19,458 nt of DNA, taken from assembly GCA_002315325.1 (NCBI GenBank), contig DCGU01000074.1, positions 1-19,458 of the forward strand, read 5' to 3'. Made by a program: the position numbers and the translations under genes. Shown piece after piece: positions 6,795-14,926 of this stretch. This DNA is from Clostridiales bacterium UBA1770. Its GTDB lineage: Bacteria > Bacillota > Clostridia > Oscillospirales > CAG-272. Positions within the stretch are counted from its first letter, which is position 1. Each line of letters starts with the position of its first letter. The notes under the pieces were generated by a model. It worked only from the letters and a program-made list of their open reading frames with translations. It made no database searches and was not told the DNA's origin.

Positions 6795-6835
6795 GTTTTT
6801 ATCGGCCGACACAACGGTTATGCCTGTTTTTATCG
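6782..6835. repeat. Two 23-bp direct repeats after the GyrB-like gene
   Basis: 6782-6804 and 6813-6835 match at 21 of 23 positions; both have the form AACG(A/G)TTATGCC(C/T) followed by GTTTTTATCG. An 8-bp spacer separates them. A related 17-bp piece, TGCAAAAACGATTACGC, occurs at 6550-6566 and matches 6776-6792 at 16 of 17 positions. Confidence 0.85.
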
Positions 6836-6840
6836 TCCGC

Positions 6841-8850
6841 TTAATAGTCGGCTTCTTTGATATATTCGCTGCCGTGTAAAGTTATGAATTCTTTACGCGC
6901 TTCCAAATTATCCCCCAGCAGCGTATCGAACATTCTGTCCGTCGCAGCCGCGTCCGTCATGGTGATGGCCACCAGGCGTCTTGTCGCCGGGTTCATGGTG
7001 GTCTTCCACATCATATCGGGCTCGTTTTCGCCGAGACCCTTAGAGCGCTGCAGTGTGTACTTCTTGCCGGCCAGCTTTTTCAAGATCTCTGTTTTTTCGG
7101 GTTCGTTGTAGGCGAAATACGTGTCGTCCTTTGTCGTGATTTCAAACAAAGGCGACTCGGCAATAAAGATTTTGTTTTCATTGAGCAACGTCGGCAACAG
7201 ACGATAGAACAGCGTCAAGAGCAGGGTGCGAATCTGGAAACCGTCTTCGTCGGCATCGGTACAGATGATGATCTTGTTCCAGCGGAAGTTGGCCATATCG
7301 AAGGCGGCAATGTCGCCCTTGATTTTGCCCTTGATTTCAACGCCGCACCCGATGACGCGCAATAGGTCTGTGATGATTTCATTCTTAAAAATCTTATCGT
7401 AATCGGCCTTCAGACAGTTCAGCGTTTTACCGCGGACGGGAATGATAGCCTGGAACTCGGCGGAGCGCCCCAGTTTACAGGACGACAATGCGGAGTCACC
7501 CTCTACGATATATAATTCGCGTACGTTCGGGTCCTTGGAACGGCAGTTGACGAATTTTTCAACCTTGTTGGCGATATCGAGGGAGCCAGTCAGCTTTTTC
7601 TTAATGTCGATACGTGCGCGTTCTGCCGTCTCACGGCTGCGCTTGTTGACCAGGACCTGGTTGGCGAACAGCTCGGCCTCGGTCGGGCGCTCGATGAAGT
7701 AAATTTCCAGCTGCTGCTTTAGGAAGTTGTTTAACGCTTCGTAAATGAAAGAGTTGGTGATGGACTTCTTGGTCTGGTTTTCATAGGATGTCATCGTGGA
7801 AAAGCTGTTGATGACCAGTACCAGACAGTCGGCAATGTCCGCAAAGGTAATTTTCGATTCGTTCTTGTTGTATTTGCCGTTGTTTTTCAGATACTTGTCC
7901 AGGGCGGAAACAAAGGCAAATTTGACGGCGCGGTCAGGCGAGCCGCCGTATTCCAGAAAACTGGAGTTGTGGTAGTATTCCAACATATTGAAACTGTTGG
8001 ATACGCAGAAGGAAACGTCGGCCTTGAGTTTGTATTCATCTTTGTCGTCGCGGTCGCGGCCCTTGGTTTCCAGGTGCCACAGCACCGGCTGCGTCATACT
8101 GGTCGTGCCGACTTTTTCCACCAAATAGTCGGAAATACCGCTGGCGTATAAAAACGTTTGTTCTTCAAACTTGCCGTCCGGCTGCTCCACGCGAAGCAGG
8201 AAGGTGACGCCGGCATTAACGACGGCCTGACGGTGCATGACGTCGGCCAAAAACTCTGCCGGGATATTGATATCGGTAAAGACTTCCAGGTCGGGCAGCC
8301 AGCGGATGACGGTACCCGTACGCTTATCTTTGGGCGCCAGCGGCTTCGTCTGCAGCTTTTGCGACGTGACGTTACCTTTTTTAAAGGAAACCCAGCTGAC
8401 CTCTTCGCCGTTATACGAATAAACCTGCATCCATTCGGAACTGTACTGCGTGGCGCAGGCGCCCAAACCGTTCAAACCCAGGGAATACTCGTAGGAGGAA
8501 TCCCCGCCGTTGTTGTCGTACTTACCGCCGGCGTACATTTCACAGAAAATCAGATCCCAGTTCCAGCGCTTTTCCCCTTCGTTGTAGCCCAGGGGTACAC
8601 CGCGGCCGTGGTCGTCCACTTCCAAACTGTGGTCTTTAAAGGACGTAACGGTGATAACGTCGCCGTGACCTTCGCGCGCCTCGTCGACGGCGTTGGACAA
8701 TATTTCAAAAAAGGAATGCTCGCAGCCGTCAAGGCCGTCCGAACCGAAAATGACCGCAGGGCGTTTACGTACGCGGTCGGCGCCCTTCAGCGCTTTAATA
8801 CTTTGGTTGTCGTACTGTTGTTCGTTTTGTGTCGTTTTTTCCGTTGCCAT
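6841..8850 (-). CDS. Type IIA topoisomerase ATPase subunit, GyrB/ParE paralogue
   Basis: ATPase and TOPRIM subunit of a two-subunit type II topoisomerase that would change DNA supercoiling or unlink DNA together with a GyrA/ParC-type partner. From Met at 8850 it has 669 residues. GHKL ATPase motifs: EILSNAVDEA (N box, ~49-58), DDHGRGVP (~79-86), and a variant lid SLGLNGLGA. The QTK loop is QTKK (~359). TOPRIM motifs are EGDSA (~450) and TDADEDG (~531-537), then KGLGE (~604). These last differ from the gyrase TDADVDG and match a divergent clostridial paralogue rather than housekeeping GyrB. An in-frame ATG lies 12 nt upstream at 8862, but GGAG (8860-8857) sits 6 nt before the ATG at 8850, so I prefer the shorter start. 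No GyrA-like gene is adjacent; downstream are repeats and a tRNA. Confidence 0.93.
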   Translation of the reverse strand: MATEKTTQNEQQYDNQSIKALKGADRVRKRPAVIFGSDGLDGCEHSFFEILSNAVDEAREGHGDVITVTSFKDHSLEVDDHGRGVPLGYNEGEKRWNWDLIFCEMYAGGKYDNNGGDSSYEYSLGLNGLGACATQYSSEWMQVYSYNGEEVSWVSFKKGNVTSQKLQTKPLAPKDKRTGTVIRWLPDLEVFTDINIPAEFLADVMHRQAVVNAGVTFLLRVEQPDGKFEEQTFLYASGISDYLVEKVGTTSMTQPVLWHLETKGRDRDDKDEYKLKADVSFCVSNSFNMLEYYHNSSFLEYGGSPDRAVKFAFVSALDKYLKNNGKYNKNESKITFADIADCLVLVINSFSTMTSYENQTKKSITNSFIYEALNNFLKQQLEIYFIERPTEAELFANQVLVNKRSRETAERARIDIKKKLTGSLDIANKVEKFVNCRSKDPNVRELYIVEGDSALSSCKLGRSAEFQAIIPVRGKTLNCLKADYDKIFKNEIITDLLRVIGCGVEIKGKIKGDIAAFDMANFRWNKIIICTDADEDGFQIRTLLLTLFYRLLPTLLNENKIFIAESPLFEITTKDDTYFAYNEPEKTEILKKLAGKKYTLQRSKGLGENEPDMMWKTTMNPATRRLVAITMTDAAATDRMFDTLLGDNLEARKEFITLHGSEYIKEADY

Positions 8851-8962
8851 TCCGGTCTCCATTTACAGTGTATTGTTATCTCTGAAACGTATGCGTGTCC
8901 CGCATTGCCCACCCTCGGCGGCATTGCCTTTTCCCAAAACGGGCGACAAAATATACGACATT

Positions 8963-8991
8963 ATTGTAACATAAAAAAGCGGGATTGAAAA
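8963..8991 (-). promoter_or_regulatory. Candidate promoter of the GyrB-like gene
   Basis: On the - strand TTTTCA (8991-8986, four of six), a 17-bp spacer and TACAAT (8968-8963, five of six). It gives a leader of about 105 nt in the divergent gap with murD. Confidence 0.5.
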
Positions 8992-9041
8992 GGGGGCGCG
9001 CTCTTTTTCTCATCGGTCGGCACCAATCGATGCAGTTTCTC

Positions 9042-9070
9042 TTGAAAAAAGACGGATAAAAGACTATAAT
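9042..9070 (+). promoter_or_regulatory. Sigma-A promoter of the murD operon
   Basis: TTGAAA (9042-9047), a 17-bp spacer and TATAAT (9065-9070). The -10 box lies inside a perfect 12-bp palindrome CTATAATTATAG (9064-9075). A second TATAAT at 9079-9084 has no -35 box. Transcription would start near 9077, so an ATG at 9085 is too close to the start to be used. Confidence 0.75.
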
Positions 9071-9117
9071 TATAGTGGTATAATATGTATTTCTATAAAA
9101 GGATAGGAAAAACAGGC

Positions 9118-10563
9118 ATGCATAACGCAATGGACGAACAAATGAATACCTTATTGGCAGGCAAACGCTGCACCGTATTGGGGCTCGGCGTCTCCAACCG
9201 GCCGCTGGCTGCATTTCTTTTGGACCACGGGGCAATCGTGACCGTGCGCGACAAACAGGATAAAGCGGCGCTCGGCGCCTATGCCGATGAACTGGAGGTA
9301 CGCGGCGTCACCTTTATCACGGGTGAGGATTATTTGGACGGCATTGACGCGGACTACGTGTTCCGCACGCCCGGCATTCGTCCCGACGCGCCTGCCATCC
9401 TGCAGGCATTGGAGAAGGGGGCCGTGTTGACCTCCGAGATGGAATTGTTCCTGCGGTATACGCCTGCAACCGTCATCGGTATTACCGGCAGTGACGGCAA
9501 AACGACCACAACGACGTTGACGGCTGAACTGCTGTCTGCCGAGGGCAAACGAAAAGTGTATTTGGGCGGTAATATCGGCACGCCGCTTTTGCCGCAGTTG
9601 ACTGCCATGACGGCAGACGACGTTGCCGTGGTGGAGCTTTCCAGTTTCCAATTGCAGACCATGGAGGCCGCCGGCGCACCGCATCGCGCTGCCGTGACCA
9701 ACGTCACCCCCAATCATCTCAATTGGCATACGGATATGGACGAATATATCGCTGCCAAAGGTAAAATCGTCGGCGACCGTACGTCGCGCGTTGTGCTCAA
9801 CGCCGGCAATGCGGTTACCGCCGAAATGGCAGGGAAACTCCCGCCTGAGCGTGTCGCGCTCTTTTCTTCCCGTAAGAACCGCTATGAGGACGTGACGGCG
9901 GCCTGCCCCGGTGCGCTTGCTTATTATTTGGACCGCGGGTATATCGTGCGTGATGACGGCCGTGAAAAACGCAACGTGCTGGCGCTGGCTTCCATTCAGC
10001 TGCCCGGTATGCACAACGTGGAAAACTATATGACGGCTATTGCCCTGACCGACGGTATGGTTTCGGACGAGGCCGTTTATCAAGTGGCAACGACCTTCCG
10101 CGGCGTTGCCCATCGTCTGCAGTACGTTACCACGGTGGACGGTGTGAAATATTTCAACAGCTCCATCGATACCAGCCCGACAAGAACCGAAGCGGCGCTT
10201 GCGGCACTGTCCGCCATGGGGTATCATCCCGTGACGATTTGCGGCGGTTATGATAAAAAGATTCCGCTCGCCCCCCTGGCCCACGCTCTGTGCCGTTATG
10301 CCGATGCCGTCGTTTTAACGGGTGCCACAGCCAATATCATTGCCGGGGAACTGGAAGCCATCAAACAAAGCGGCAAAGAACGGTCTGTGTCTTACGTTGT
10401 TGAACCCGATTTCGAAGCGGCGGTGAACGCCGCCCGCCGTACGGCAGAGGCCGGCGGCGTCGTGCTGCTGTCCCCGGGATGCGCGTCGTTCGATGCCTTT
10501 GTCAATTTCGAGGAACGCGGCAAAAAGTTCTGTGAGATTGTCAAATCGTTTGAGCGCGGATGA
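9118..10563 (+). CDS. murD: UDP-N-acetylmuramoylalanine-D-glutamate ligase (MurD)
   Basis: Cytoplasmic peptidoglycan enzyme that adds D-glutamate to UDP-MurNAc-L-Ala using ATP. It has 481 residues from the ATG at 9118, chosen because AAGGATAGGA (9099-9108) lies 9 nt upstream; ATGs at 9085 (next to the transcription start) and 9130 are alternatives. N-terminal Rossmann-like domain: TVLGLGVSNRPLA. Central Mur ligase ATP site: GITGSDGKTTTT with Lys128. ELSSFQLQ and TNVTPNHLNWH follow. C-terminal domain: a Firmicute-type FNSSIDTSPTRTEAAL segment, GGYDKKIP (376-383) and SPGCASFDAFVNFEERG near the end. The family usually has SPACASFD; here Gly replaces the first Ala. It heads a run of nine close + strand genes. 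The usual mra/dcw neighbours are absent. Confidence 0.97.
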   Translation: MHNAMDEQMNTLLAGKRCTVLGLGVSNRPLAAFLLDHGAIVTVRDKQDKAALGAYADELEVRGVTFITGEDYLDGIDADYVFRTPGIRPDAPAILQALEKGAVLTSEMELFLRYTPATVIGITGSDGKTTTTTLTAELLSAEGKRKVYLGGNIGTPLLPQLTAMTADDVAVVELSSFQLQTMEAAGAPHRAAVTNVTPNHLNWHTDMDEYIAAKGKIVGDRTSRVVLNAGNAVTAEMAGKLPPERVALFSSRKNRYEDVTAACPGALAYYLDRGYIVRDDGREKRNVLALASIQLPGMHNVENYMTAIALTDGMVSDEAVYQVATTFRGVAHRLQYVTTVDGVKYFNSSIDTSPTRTEAALAALSAMGYHPVTICGGYDKKIPLAPLAHALCRYADAVVLTGATANIIAGELEAIKQSGKERSVSYVVEPDFEAAVNAARRTAEAGGVVLLSPGCASFDAFVNFEERGKKFCEIVKSFERG

Positions 10564-10601
10564 CCGAAAAGAAAAATTAAATCGTAGAAGGAACAAAAAA
10601 G

Positions 10602-11876
10602 ATGATTTTTTCAAATAAAGTGATAGATTTGTGCCGCGAGGCAGAGAAGGCATTGGCACCGCAGTTCGCCCATATCGACGAAGTGGCGTTTGCCGGTACG
10701 CAAAAAGTGATGGACGCCTTCCGCGAACACCGCGTCAGTGACACCATGTTTATTCCGACCAGCGGGTACGGCTACGACGACCACGGCCGTGAGGTGCTGG
10801 ATGCCGTTTGGGCCGACGTGTTCGGTGCCGAGGCGGCCTTTGTTCGCCAGCAAATCGTCAACGGCACGCAGGCGCTTGCCATCGGTCTGTACGGCCTTTT
10901 GCGTCCGAACGACCTGCTGCTTTCCATTGCCGGTAAACCCTACGATACGCTGGAGCAGGTCATCGGTATCTGCGGCAACCCCGGCGACGGGTCGCTGAAG
11001 GATTTCGGCGTCCGCTACGGGCAGATAGAACTGTTGCAGGACGGTTTCGACCTGCCGGCTATTCGTAAAGTGCTGGAGGACGAAATCGCCGCAGGGCACC
11101 CCGTCAAGGTTGCCTTCATTCAGCGCTCCAAGGGGTATCTCAACCGCCGTACGCTGCGTGTAGCCGAAATCGGCGAGGCAGCCGCGTTCGTCAAATCCAT
11201 CTCCCCCGCGACTTACGTTGTTGTGGATAACTGCTACGGCGAGTTCACCGATTTGGTTGAGCCGACGGCCGTCGGCGCTGACATGGTCATCGGTTCCTTA
11301 ATTAAAAACCCGGGCGGCGGTATGGCCGAAACCGGCGGCTATATTGCCGGTACGGCGCGCGCCGTTGAACTGGCATCCTACCGTCTGACCACCGTCGGCT
11401 GCGGGTTGGAAGTCGGTGCCACGATGGGACAAAATAAAAATATGTACAAGGGACTGTTCTACGCGCCGCACACCGTGGCGCAGGCGCTGAAAACGGCGCA
11501 TTTGGCCGCCTACACGTTCGGTGCCCTTGGCTTTGCCGTCGAGCCCCAATGGAACGAGACGCGTTCCGACATTATTCAAACGGTGATTACCGGCTCCCGC
11601 GAAGGCCTGTGCGCCTTCTGCCGCGGTATTCAGGCCGGATCTCCCGTTGATGCCTTCGTCACGCCGGAGCCCTGGGCTATGCCGGGGTATCAGGACGAGG
11701 TCATTATGGCGGCAGGCGCCTTTACGCAGGGTTCTTCCATCGAACTGTCTGCCGACGGGCCTTTGCACGCGCCCTATACGGCCTTCTTCCAGGGCGGATT
11801 GACCTACGAAAGCGGCAAAATCGGGATTATGTCTGCGGCGCAAAGTGTGATTGACGCCGGGATGGGAAACGTTTAA
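10602..11876 (+). CDS. Methionine gamma-lyase-family PLP enzyme (aluminium-resistance protein family)
   Basis: Fold-type I pyridoxal-phosphate enzyme of the Met_gamma_lyase family (COG4100), often labelled aluminium-resistance protein. It probably performs beta- or gamma-elimination on a sulfur amino acid, but the true substrate of this group is not well established. It has 424 residues. Family features seen: an N-terminal helix with VMDAFREHRVSD, FIPTSGYGYDDHGRE (~50-64), RQQIVNGTQAL, VVVDNCYGEF with the cofactor-binding Asp, and the Schiff-base Lys235 in SLIKNPGGG. C-terminal PGYQDEVIMAAGAFTQGSSIELSADGP is also typical. AGAAGGA lies 9 nt before the ATG. It follows murD by 38 bp with no terminator between, so cotranscription is likely. 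Downstream cysteine desulfurase is compatible with sulfur metabolism. Confidence 0.93.
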   Translation: MIFSNKVIDLCREAEKALAPQFAHIDEVAFAGTQKVMDAFREHRVSDTMFIPTSGYGYDDHGREVLDAVWADVFGAEAAFVRQQIVNGTQALAIGLYGLLRPNDLLLSIAGKPYDTLEQVIGICGNPGDGSLKDFGVRYGQIELLQDGFDLPAIRKVLEDEIAAGHPVKVAFIQRSKGYLNRRTLRVAEIGEAAAFVKSISPATYVVVDNCYGEFTDLVEPTAVGADMVIGSLIKNPGGGMAETGGYIAGTARAVELASYRLTTVGCGLEVGATMGQNKNMYKGLFYAPHTVAQALKTAHLAAYTFGALGFAVEPQWNETRSDIIQTVITGSREGLCAFCRGIQAGSPVDAFVTPEPWAMPGYQDEVIMAAGAFTQGSSIELSADGPLHAPYTAFFQGGLTYESGKIGIMSAAQSVIDAGMGNV

Positions 11877-11901
11877 CGTTGAAACGAAAAAAGGAATGAC
11901 A

Positions 11902-12939
11902 ATGATGAAGAAAAACAGTTCAAACCGCATCCGTCGCCTGCCGGCTCTTTTGCTGGCACTTGCCTTGGTTCTGGCAGCGTTGACCTCGTGTGTCAATGAC
12001 GAGGACGTACCCGAGGGCATGATTGACGCGACCTGCGCCGGTGCCCCCTACCGCCTGTACGTATTGGAAAGCTGGACGCCCAAAACGGGCAGCGGCGTTT
12101 CCGGTGCCTACCTGTCGCTGACCAAATTGATTACCGTCTCCATGTACGATGCAGCCGTGGAGGAGGGCACGAATGCCGTGTCGTTCTCCGACCTGTGCCT
12201 GGCGGAATATGCGGCGGGGTATGCGGATTTTGCCATTGTGAAAGAATCGGAAAACGCCGTCGGCGGTCAGCCCGCCCACGTGGCCGAGTTTACTTTCACG
12301 TTGGATGAAACGCCCGCGCATTGTCTGCAGGCCGTCGCTGTGGTCGGCAGCCGTGCCTACGTGTTCCTGTTCGTTGCAGACGAAGCGTACTATGCGGACT
12401 ATTTGGACCAGGTGTACGAAATGATTGCCGTGTCCGTGCTGGACACGTCGCCCGCCGCATATGAAATGCCGAATGCCGCCGTGCCGGACGAGACGCCGGC
12501 CGGTATGTACTGCATCTCACCCGAAAGCGTCGGGTTTTACTGTTTCGTGCCGCTGTCCTGGCAGCGGACGGCCACCGAGGTGCCGGGTGCAAAGGCACCG
12601 GGGGACAACACCAACGTCAGTGCGATGATGTACAGCGACAGCCGCGTGACGGGTACCGACGCCTACTTTGCCGTATGTGACGAAGAATACGCCGTGCTGC
12701 CCGGCTTTACCGTGCTGGAAACGGGCGTGACGGAGATGAGCGGTATGCCCGCCGCCTACCGCGTATTTACCGTGACAATCAACGGCACAGAGTATAAATT
12801 GCAGCAGACGGTTGTCGGCGGTCTTTCCTCCCTGTTCGGCCCGGAAACGTACGTTTTGACGTATACTTCCACTGCCGCTTTATACGAATCGCATCTGGCC
12901 GATTATTATGCGATGGTCGACGCGTTCGTCATTAGATAA
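11902..12939 (+). CDS. Lipoprotein with two PsbP/DcrB-like domains
   Basis: Predicted membrane-anchored lipoprotein on the outside of the cell. The start at 11902 is chosen because AAGGA (11891-11895) ends 6 nt before it; earlier in-frame starts overlap the preceding gene. The N-terminus MMKKNSSNRIRR is followed by a hydrophobic stretch and lipobox LTSC with Cys30. The mature part appears to be an internal duplication: residues ~45-180 (RLYVLESWTPKTGSG...) and ~205-345 (GFYCFVPLSWQRTATE...). Each starts with an aromatic-rich strand and a W, and ends with an acidic helix (YLDQVYEMI..., HLADYYAMVDAFVI). This pattern resembles PsbP/DcrB (DUF1795) domains. The function is unknown. It lies in the murD run, 25 bp after the PLP enzyme and directly before the cysteine desulfurase. 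Confidence 0.8.
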   Translation: MMKKNSSNRIRRLPALLLALALVLAALTSCVNDEDVPEGMIDATCAGAPYRLYVLESWTPKTGSGVSGAYLSLTKLITVSMYDAAVEEGTNAVSFSDLCLAEYAAGYADFAIVKESENAVGGQPAHVAEFTFTLDETPAHCLQAVAVVGSRAYVFLFVADEAYYADYLDQVYEMIAVSVLDTSPAAYEMPNAAVPDETPAGMYCISPESVGFYCFVPLSWQRTATEVPGAKAPGDNTNVSAMMYSDSRVTGTDAYFAVCDEEYAVLPGFTVLETGVTEMSGMPAAYRVFTVTINGTEYKLQQTVVGGLSSLFGPETYVLTYTSTAALYESHLADYYAMVDAFVIR

Positions 12940-12962
12940 CAGTGAGTAAAGAGGATAAACAC

Positions 12963-14129
12963 GTGTTTTATTTGGATAACAGTGCGACGACGCCCCTGTG
13001 CCGGGAGGCCATCGAGGCCATGGAAAAAGCCATGCAGACCTACGGTAACCCTTCCTCCGTACACACATTGGGCGTTGAAGCGCACACGATGCTGGAAAAT
13101 GCGCGCAGTCAGGTTGCAGCAGCACTTTGCGGCCGGGCGGGCGCCATGCTCAAACCGGGGCAGCTGATTTTTACGTCCTGCGGGACCGAGGCGACGTCGC
13201 TTGCCATTTTCGGCAGCACTTATGCCAAAACGCGCCGCACGGCCAAGCGGATTGTTACAACCGATTCGGAGCATCCCTCGGTAGAGAACGCATTGGCCTT
13301 TTTGGCAAAAGACGGCTTTGACGTCGTGCATATTCCGACGAAAAACGGTGTGTTGGATATGGACGCGCTTCACGCGGCCCTGTCGCAGCCCGTTGCCCTG
13401 TGCACTATGATGCTGGTCAATAACGAAACCGGTGCGCGCTATGCAACAGAGGACGTTTTTGCCGCTGTGCATAAGGCCTATCCCGAGGCGCTGTGCCATT
13501 GCGATGCCGTGCAGGGCTTTTTAAAGGTGCCCTTTACACCCGCGACGCTGGGCGCGGATATGGTAACGATCAGTTCCCATAAGATTCACGGTCCCAAGGG
13601 GGCAGGGGCGCTGTACGTCAGTGCCGACGTGCTCAAAACCAAGCATCTTATTCCGACGATGCCGGGCGGCGGGCAGGAAAACGGCCTGCGTTCCGGTACG
13701 GAAAATACGATATGTCTGTGCGGATTCGGTGCGGCTGCCGCTAAAGGTGCCGCTTCGTTTAAGACGGATGAAGCCAATATGCGCGCCCTGCGCACCGATT
13801 GTATTGCGCGGCTGCGTGAAATGGGGCTGCAGGTGAACGAGCCGGCAGGCATGACCGCGCCCCACGTTGTCAGCGTGACGCTGCCAAACGTCAAGAGTGA
13901 AACTATGCTGCACCATTTGTCAAGCGCCGGTGTGTTCGTTTCCGCCGGGAGCGCCTGTTCCTCCCACCATCGCGAGCCCAGCCGCACGCTGTTGGCCTTC
14001 GGTCTTTCGCCGGCACAGGCAGACTCTACGCTGCGCATCAGTTTCGGTACGCAGAATACGGCGGCCGATTTGGACGCCCTGTGTACGTCTTTACATGCGG
14101 GGCTGGAGCGCCTTGTCAAGATTCGCTGA
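12963..14129 (+). CDS. Cysteine desulfurase, NifS/IscS type
   Basis: PLP enzyme that removes sulfur from L-cysteine to give alanine and an enzyme persulfide for Fe-S clusters or tRNA thiolation. I place the start at GTG 12963: AGAGGA (12950-12955) lies 7 nt upstream, and the protein then begins MFYLDNSATTPL, the typical family N-terminus. A GTG at 12942 is an alternative without a ribosome site. It has 388 residues. Motifs: NETGARY (~158), DAVQGF, Schiff-base Lys207 in SSHKIHGPKG, and catalytic Cys332 in SAGSACSSHHREPSRTL on the mobile loop of group I enzymes. No IscU, MnmA or ThiI gene is adjacent, so the sulfur acceptor cannot be named. It is the fourth gene of the murD run. Confidence 0.95.
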   Translation: MFYLDNSATTPLCREAIEAMEKAMQTYGNPSSVHTLGVEAHTMLENARSQVAAALCGRAGAMLKPGQLIFTSCGTEATSLAIFGSTYAKTRRTAKRIVTTDSEHPSVENALAFLAKDGFDVVHIPTKNGVLDMDALHAALSQPVALCTMMLVNNETGARYATEDVFAAVHKAYPEALCHCDAVQGFLKVPFTPATLGADMVTISSHKIHGPKGAGALYVSADVLKTKHLIPTMPGGGQENGLRSGTENTICLCGFGAAAAKGAASFKTDEANMRALRTDCIARLREMGLQVNEPAGMTAPHVVSVTLPNVKSETMLHHLSSAGVFVSAGSACSSHHREPSRTLLAFGLSPAQADSTLRISFGTQNTAADLDALCTSLHAGLERLVKIR

Positions 14130-14153
14130 AAAAACAGAAAAGAGCCTTATACC

Positions 14154-14921
14154 ATGAAAAAAACGTGGATTTCTTCCGCCCATCGCGGATTTGTGCAGGA
14201 AAATATGCACGAAAACACGCTGTCTGCCTTTTTGCTGGCAGCACAAAAGGGTGCCGATATGATTGAAACGGACGCCCGCATGACGGCGGACGGCGTCCTG
14301 ATTGCCAATCACGACAGTGAAATCAAGGGCGTCGATCAAAACGGCAATTCCGTTTGCGTCCGTGTGTGCGATACGGCGTATGCCGACGTACAAAAAATCC
14401 TGTTGGCGCCGAACGACCCGCACGGGCCGCAGGGCGTCCCGACTTTGGCAGCTATTCTGCACCTGGCCTATTTTACCGGTATGCAGGTCAATATCGACCT
14501 AAAAGAGGGTGCCAAGCACGCCGCAGAAGTCGCACGGCTGGTGATGGCGCACGGGATGGGCGGCCGCGTGGTATACGCGACCAACGGTGCCGGTGCTCCC
14601 GCCATTTTGGAAATATTGAAAATCGATCCCCGCGCACGGTTTATCGACAAACCGAGCAACTACACCAAAGAGGCGCTTGCGTCCGTGCCGGACTATCCCG
14701 CGCATTGCTTTGCGTACACGGGGGATTTTTCGGATGAAAATATCGCCCGTATCCGCGCAAACGGCACGATGCTGGCAACCATCAGCTTGACTGCCGAAAA
14801 CGCGCCGGCTGCCTTCCGCCATCATCCCGATATGGCCGAATATCCGCACACGAGCGATTTTGCGGCCATCGACCGTATGATTTTGGAACAGGTCAACCCG
14901 CTTGACGGAACGGATAGGTGA
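14154..14921 (+). CDS. Glycerophosphodiester phosphodiesterase family protein
   Basis: TIM-barrel phosphodiesterase that would split glycerophosphodiesters into glycerol-3-phosphate and an alcohol. It has 255 residues and no signal peptide or membrane segment, so it is cytosolic. The catalytic HRG (His10) and ENT (20-22), the metal ligands Glu38 and Asp40 in IETDARMT, and HD (53-54) in ANHD are present. The usual N-x-E-x-K strand reads NIDLKEG (113-119), with Asp where Glu is common. The C-terminal GVDGI.TD.P motif of many relatives is not recognisable; the protein ends ...EYPHTSDFAAIDRMILEQVNP. The ribosome site is weak (AAAGAG, about 10 nt upstream). It lies 24 bp after the cysteine desulfurase, and its stop overlaps a GTG that could start the next gene. 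Confidence 0.9.
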   Translation: MKKTWISSAHRGFVQENMHENTLSAFLLAAQKGADMIETDARMTADGVLIANHDSEIKGVDQNGNSVCVRVCDTAYADVQKILLAPNDPHGPQGVPTLAAILHLAYFTGMQVNIDLKEGAKHAAEVARLVMAHGMGGRVVYATNGAGAPAILEILKIDPRARFIDKPSNYTKEALASVPDYPAHCFAYTGDFSDENIARIRANGTMLATISLTAENAPAAFRHHPDMAEYPHTSDFAAIDRMILEQVNPLDGTDR

Positions 14922-14926
14922 CGCGT

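Larger units (their letters stand above)
6414..6840. other. Gene-free, hairpin-rich spacer between the tRNA promoter and the GyrB-like gene
   Basis: About 430 bp without a credible gene. In order it holds: AAAACGC/GCGTTTT (6490-6496, 6502-6508, loop CTGTC); GGGAGGGG/CCCCTCCC (6514-6521, 6525-6532); a long hairpin at 6603-6661 bracketed by TGCAAAAAC/GTTTTTGCA (6550-6558, 6663-6671); GGAAAACC-GCAA-GGTTTTCC (6673-6692); and a nested hairpin at 6739-6794 next to two near-identical 23-bp direct repeats. A TATAAT at 6727-6732 has no acceptable -35 box. The content suggests a degenerate palindromic repeat element, a structured RNA, or 3' untranslated sequence of the topoisomerase gene. Confidence 0.7.

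Noticed and set aside
8158..8988. 276-residue + strand open frame opposite the GyrB-like gene
   Set aside because: It is antisense to the conserved GHKL domain and its sequence has no family features.
9151..10284. 377-residue - strand open frame opposite murD
   Set aside because: It is antisense to a complete MurD with all motifs; rich in His/Arg/Gly as expected of a shadow frame.
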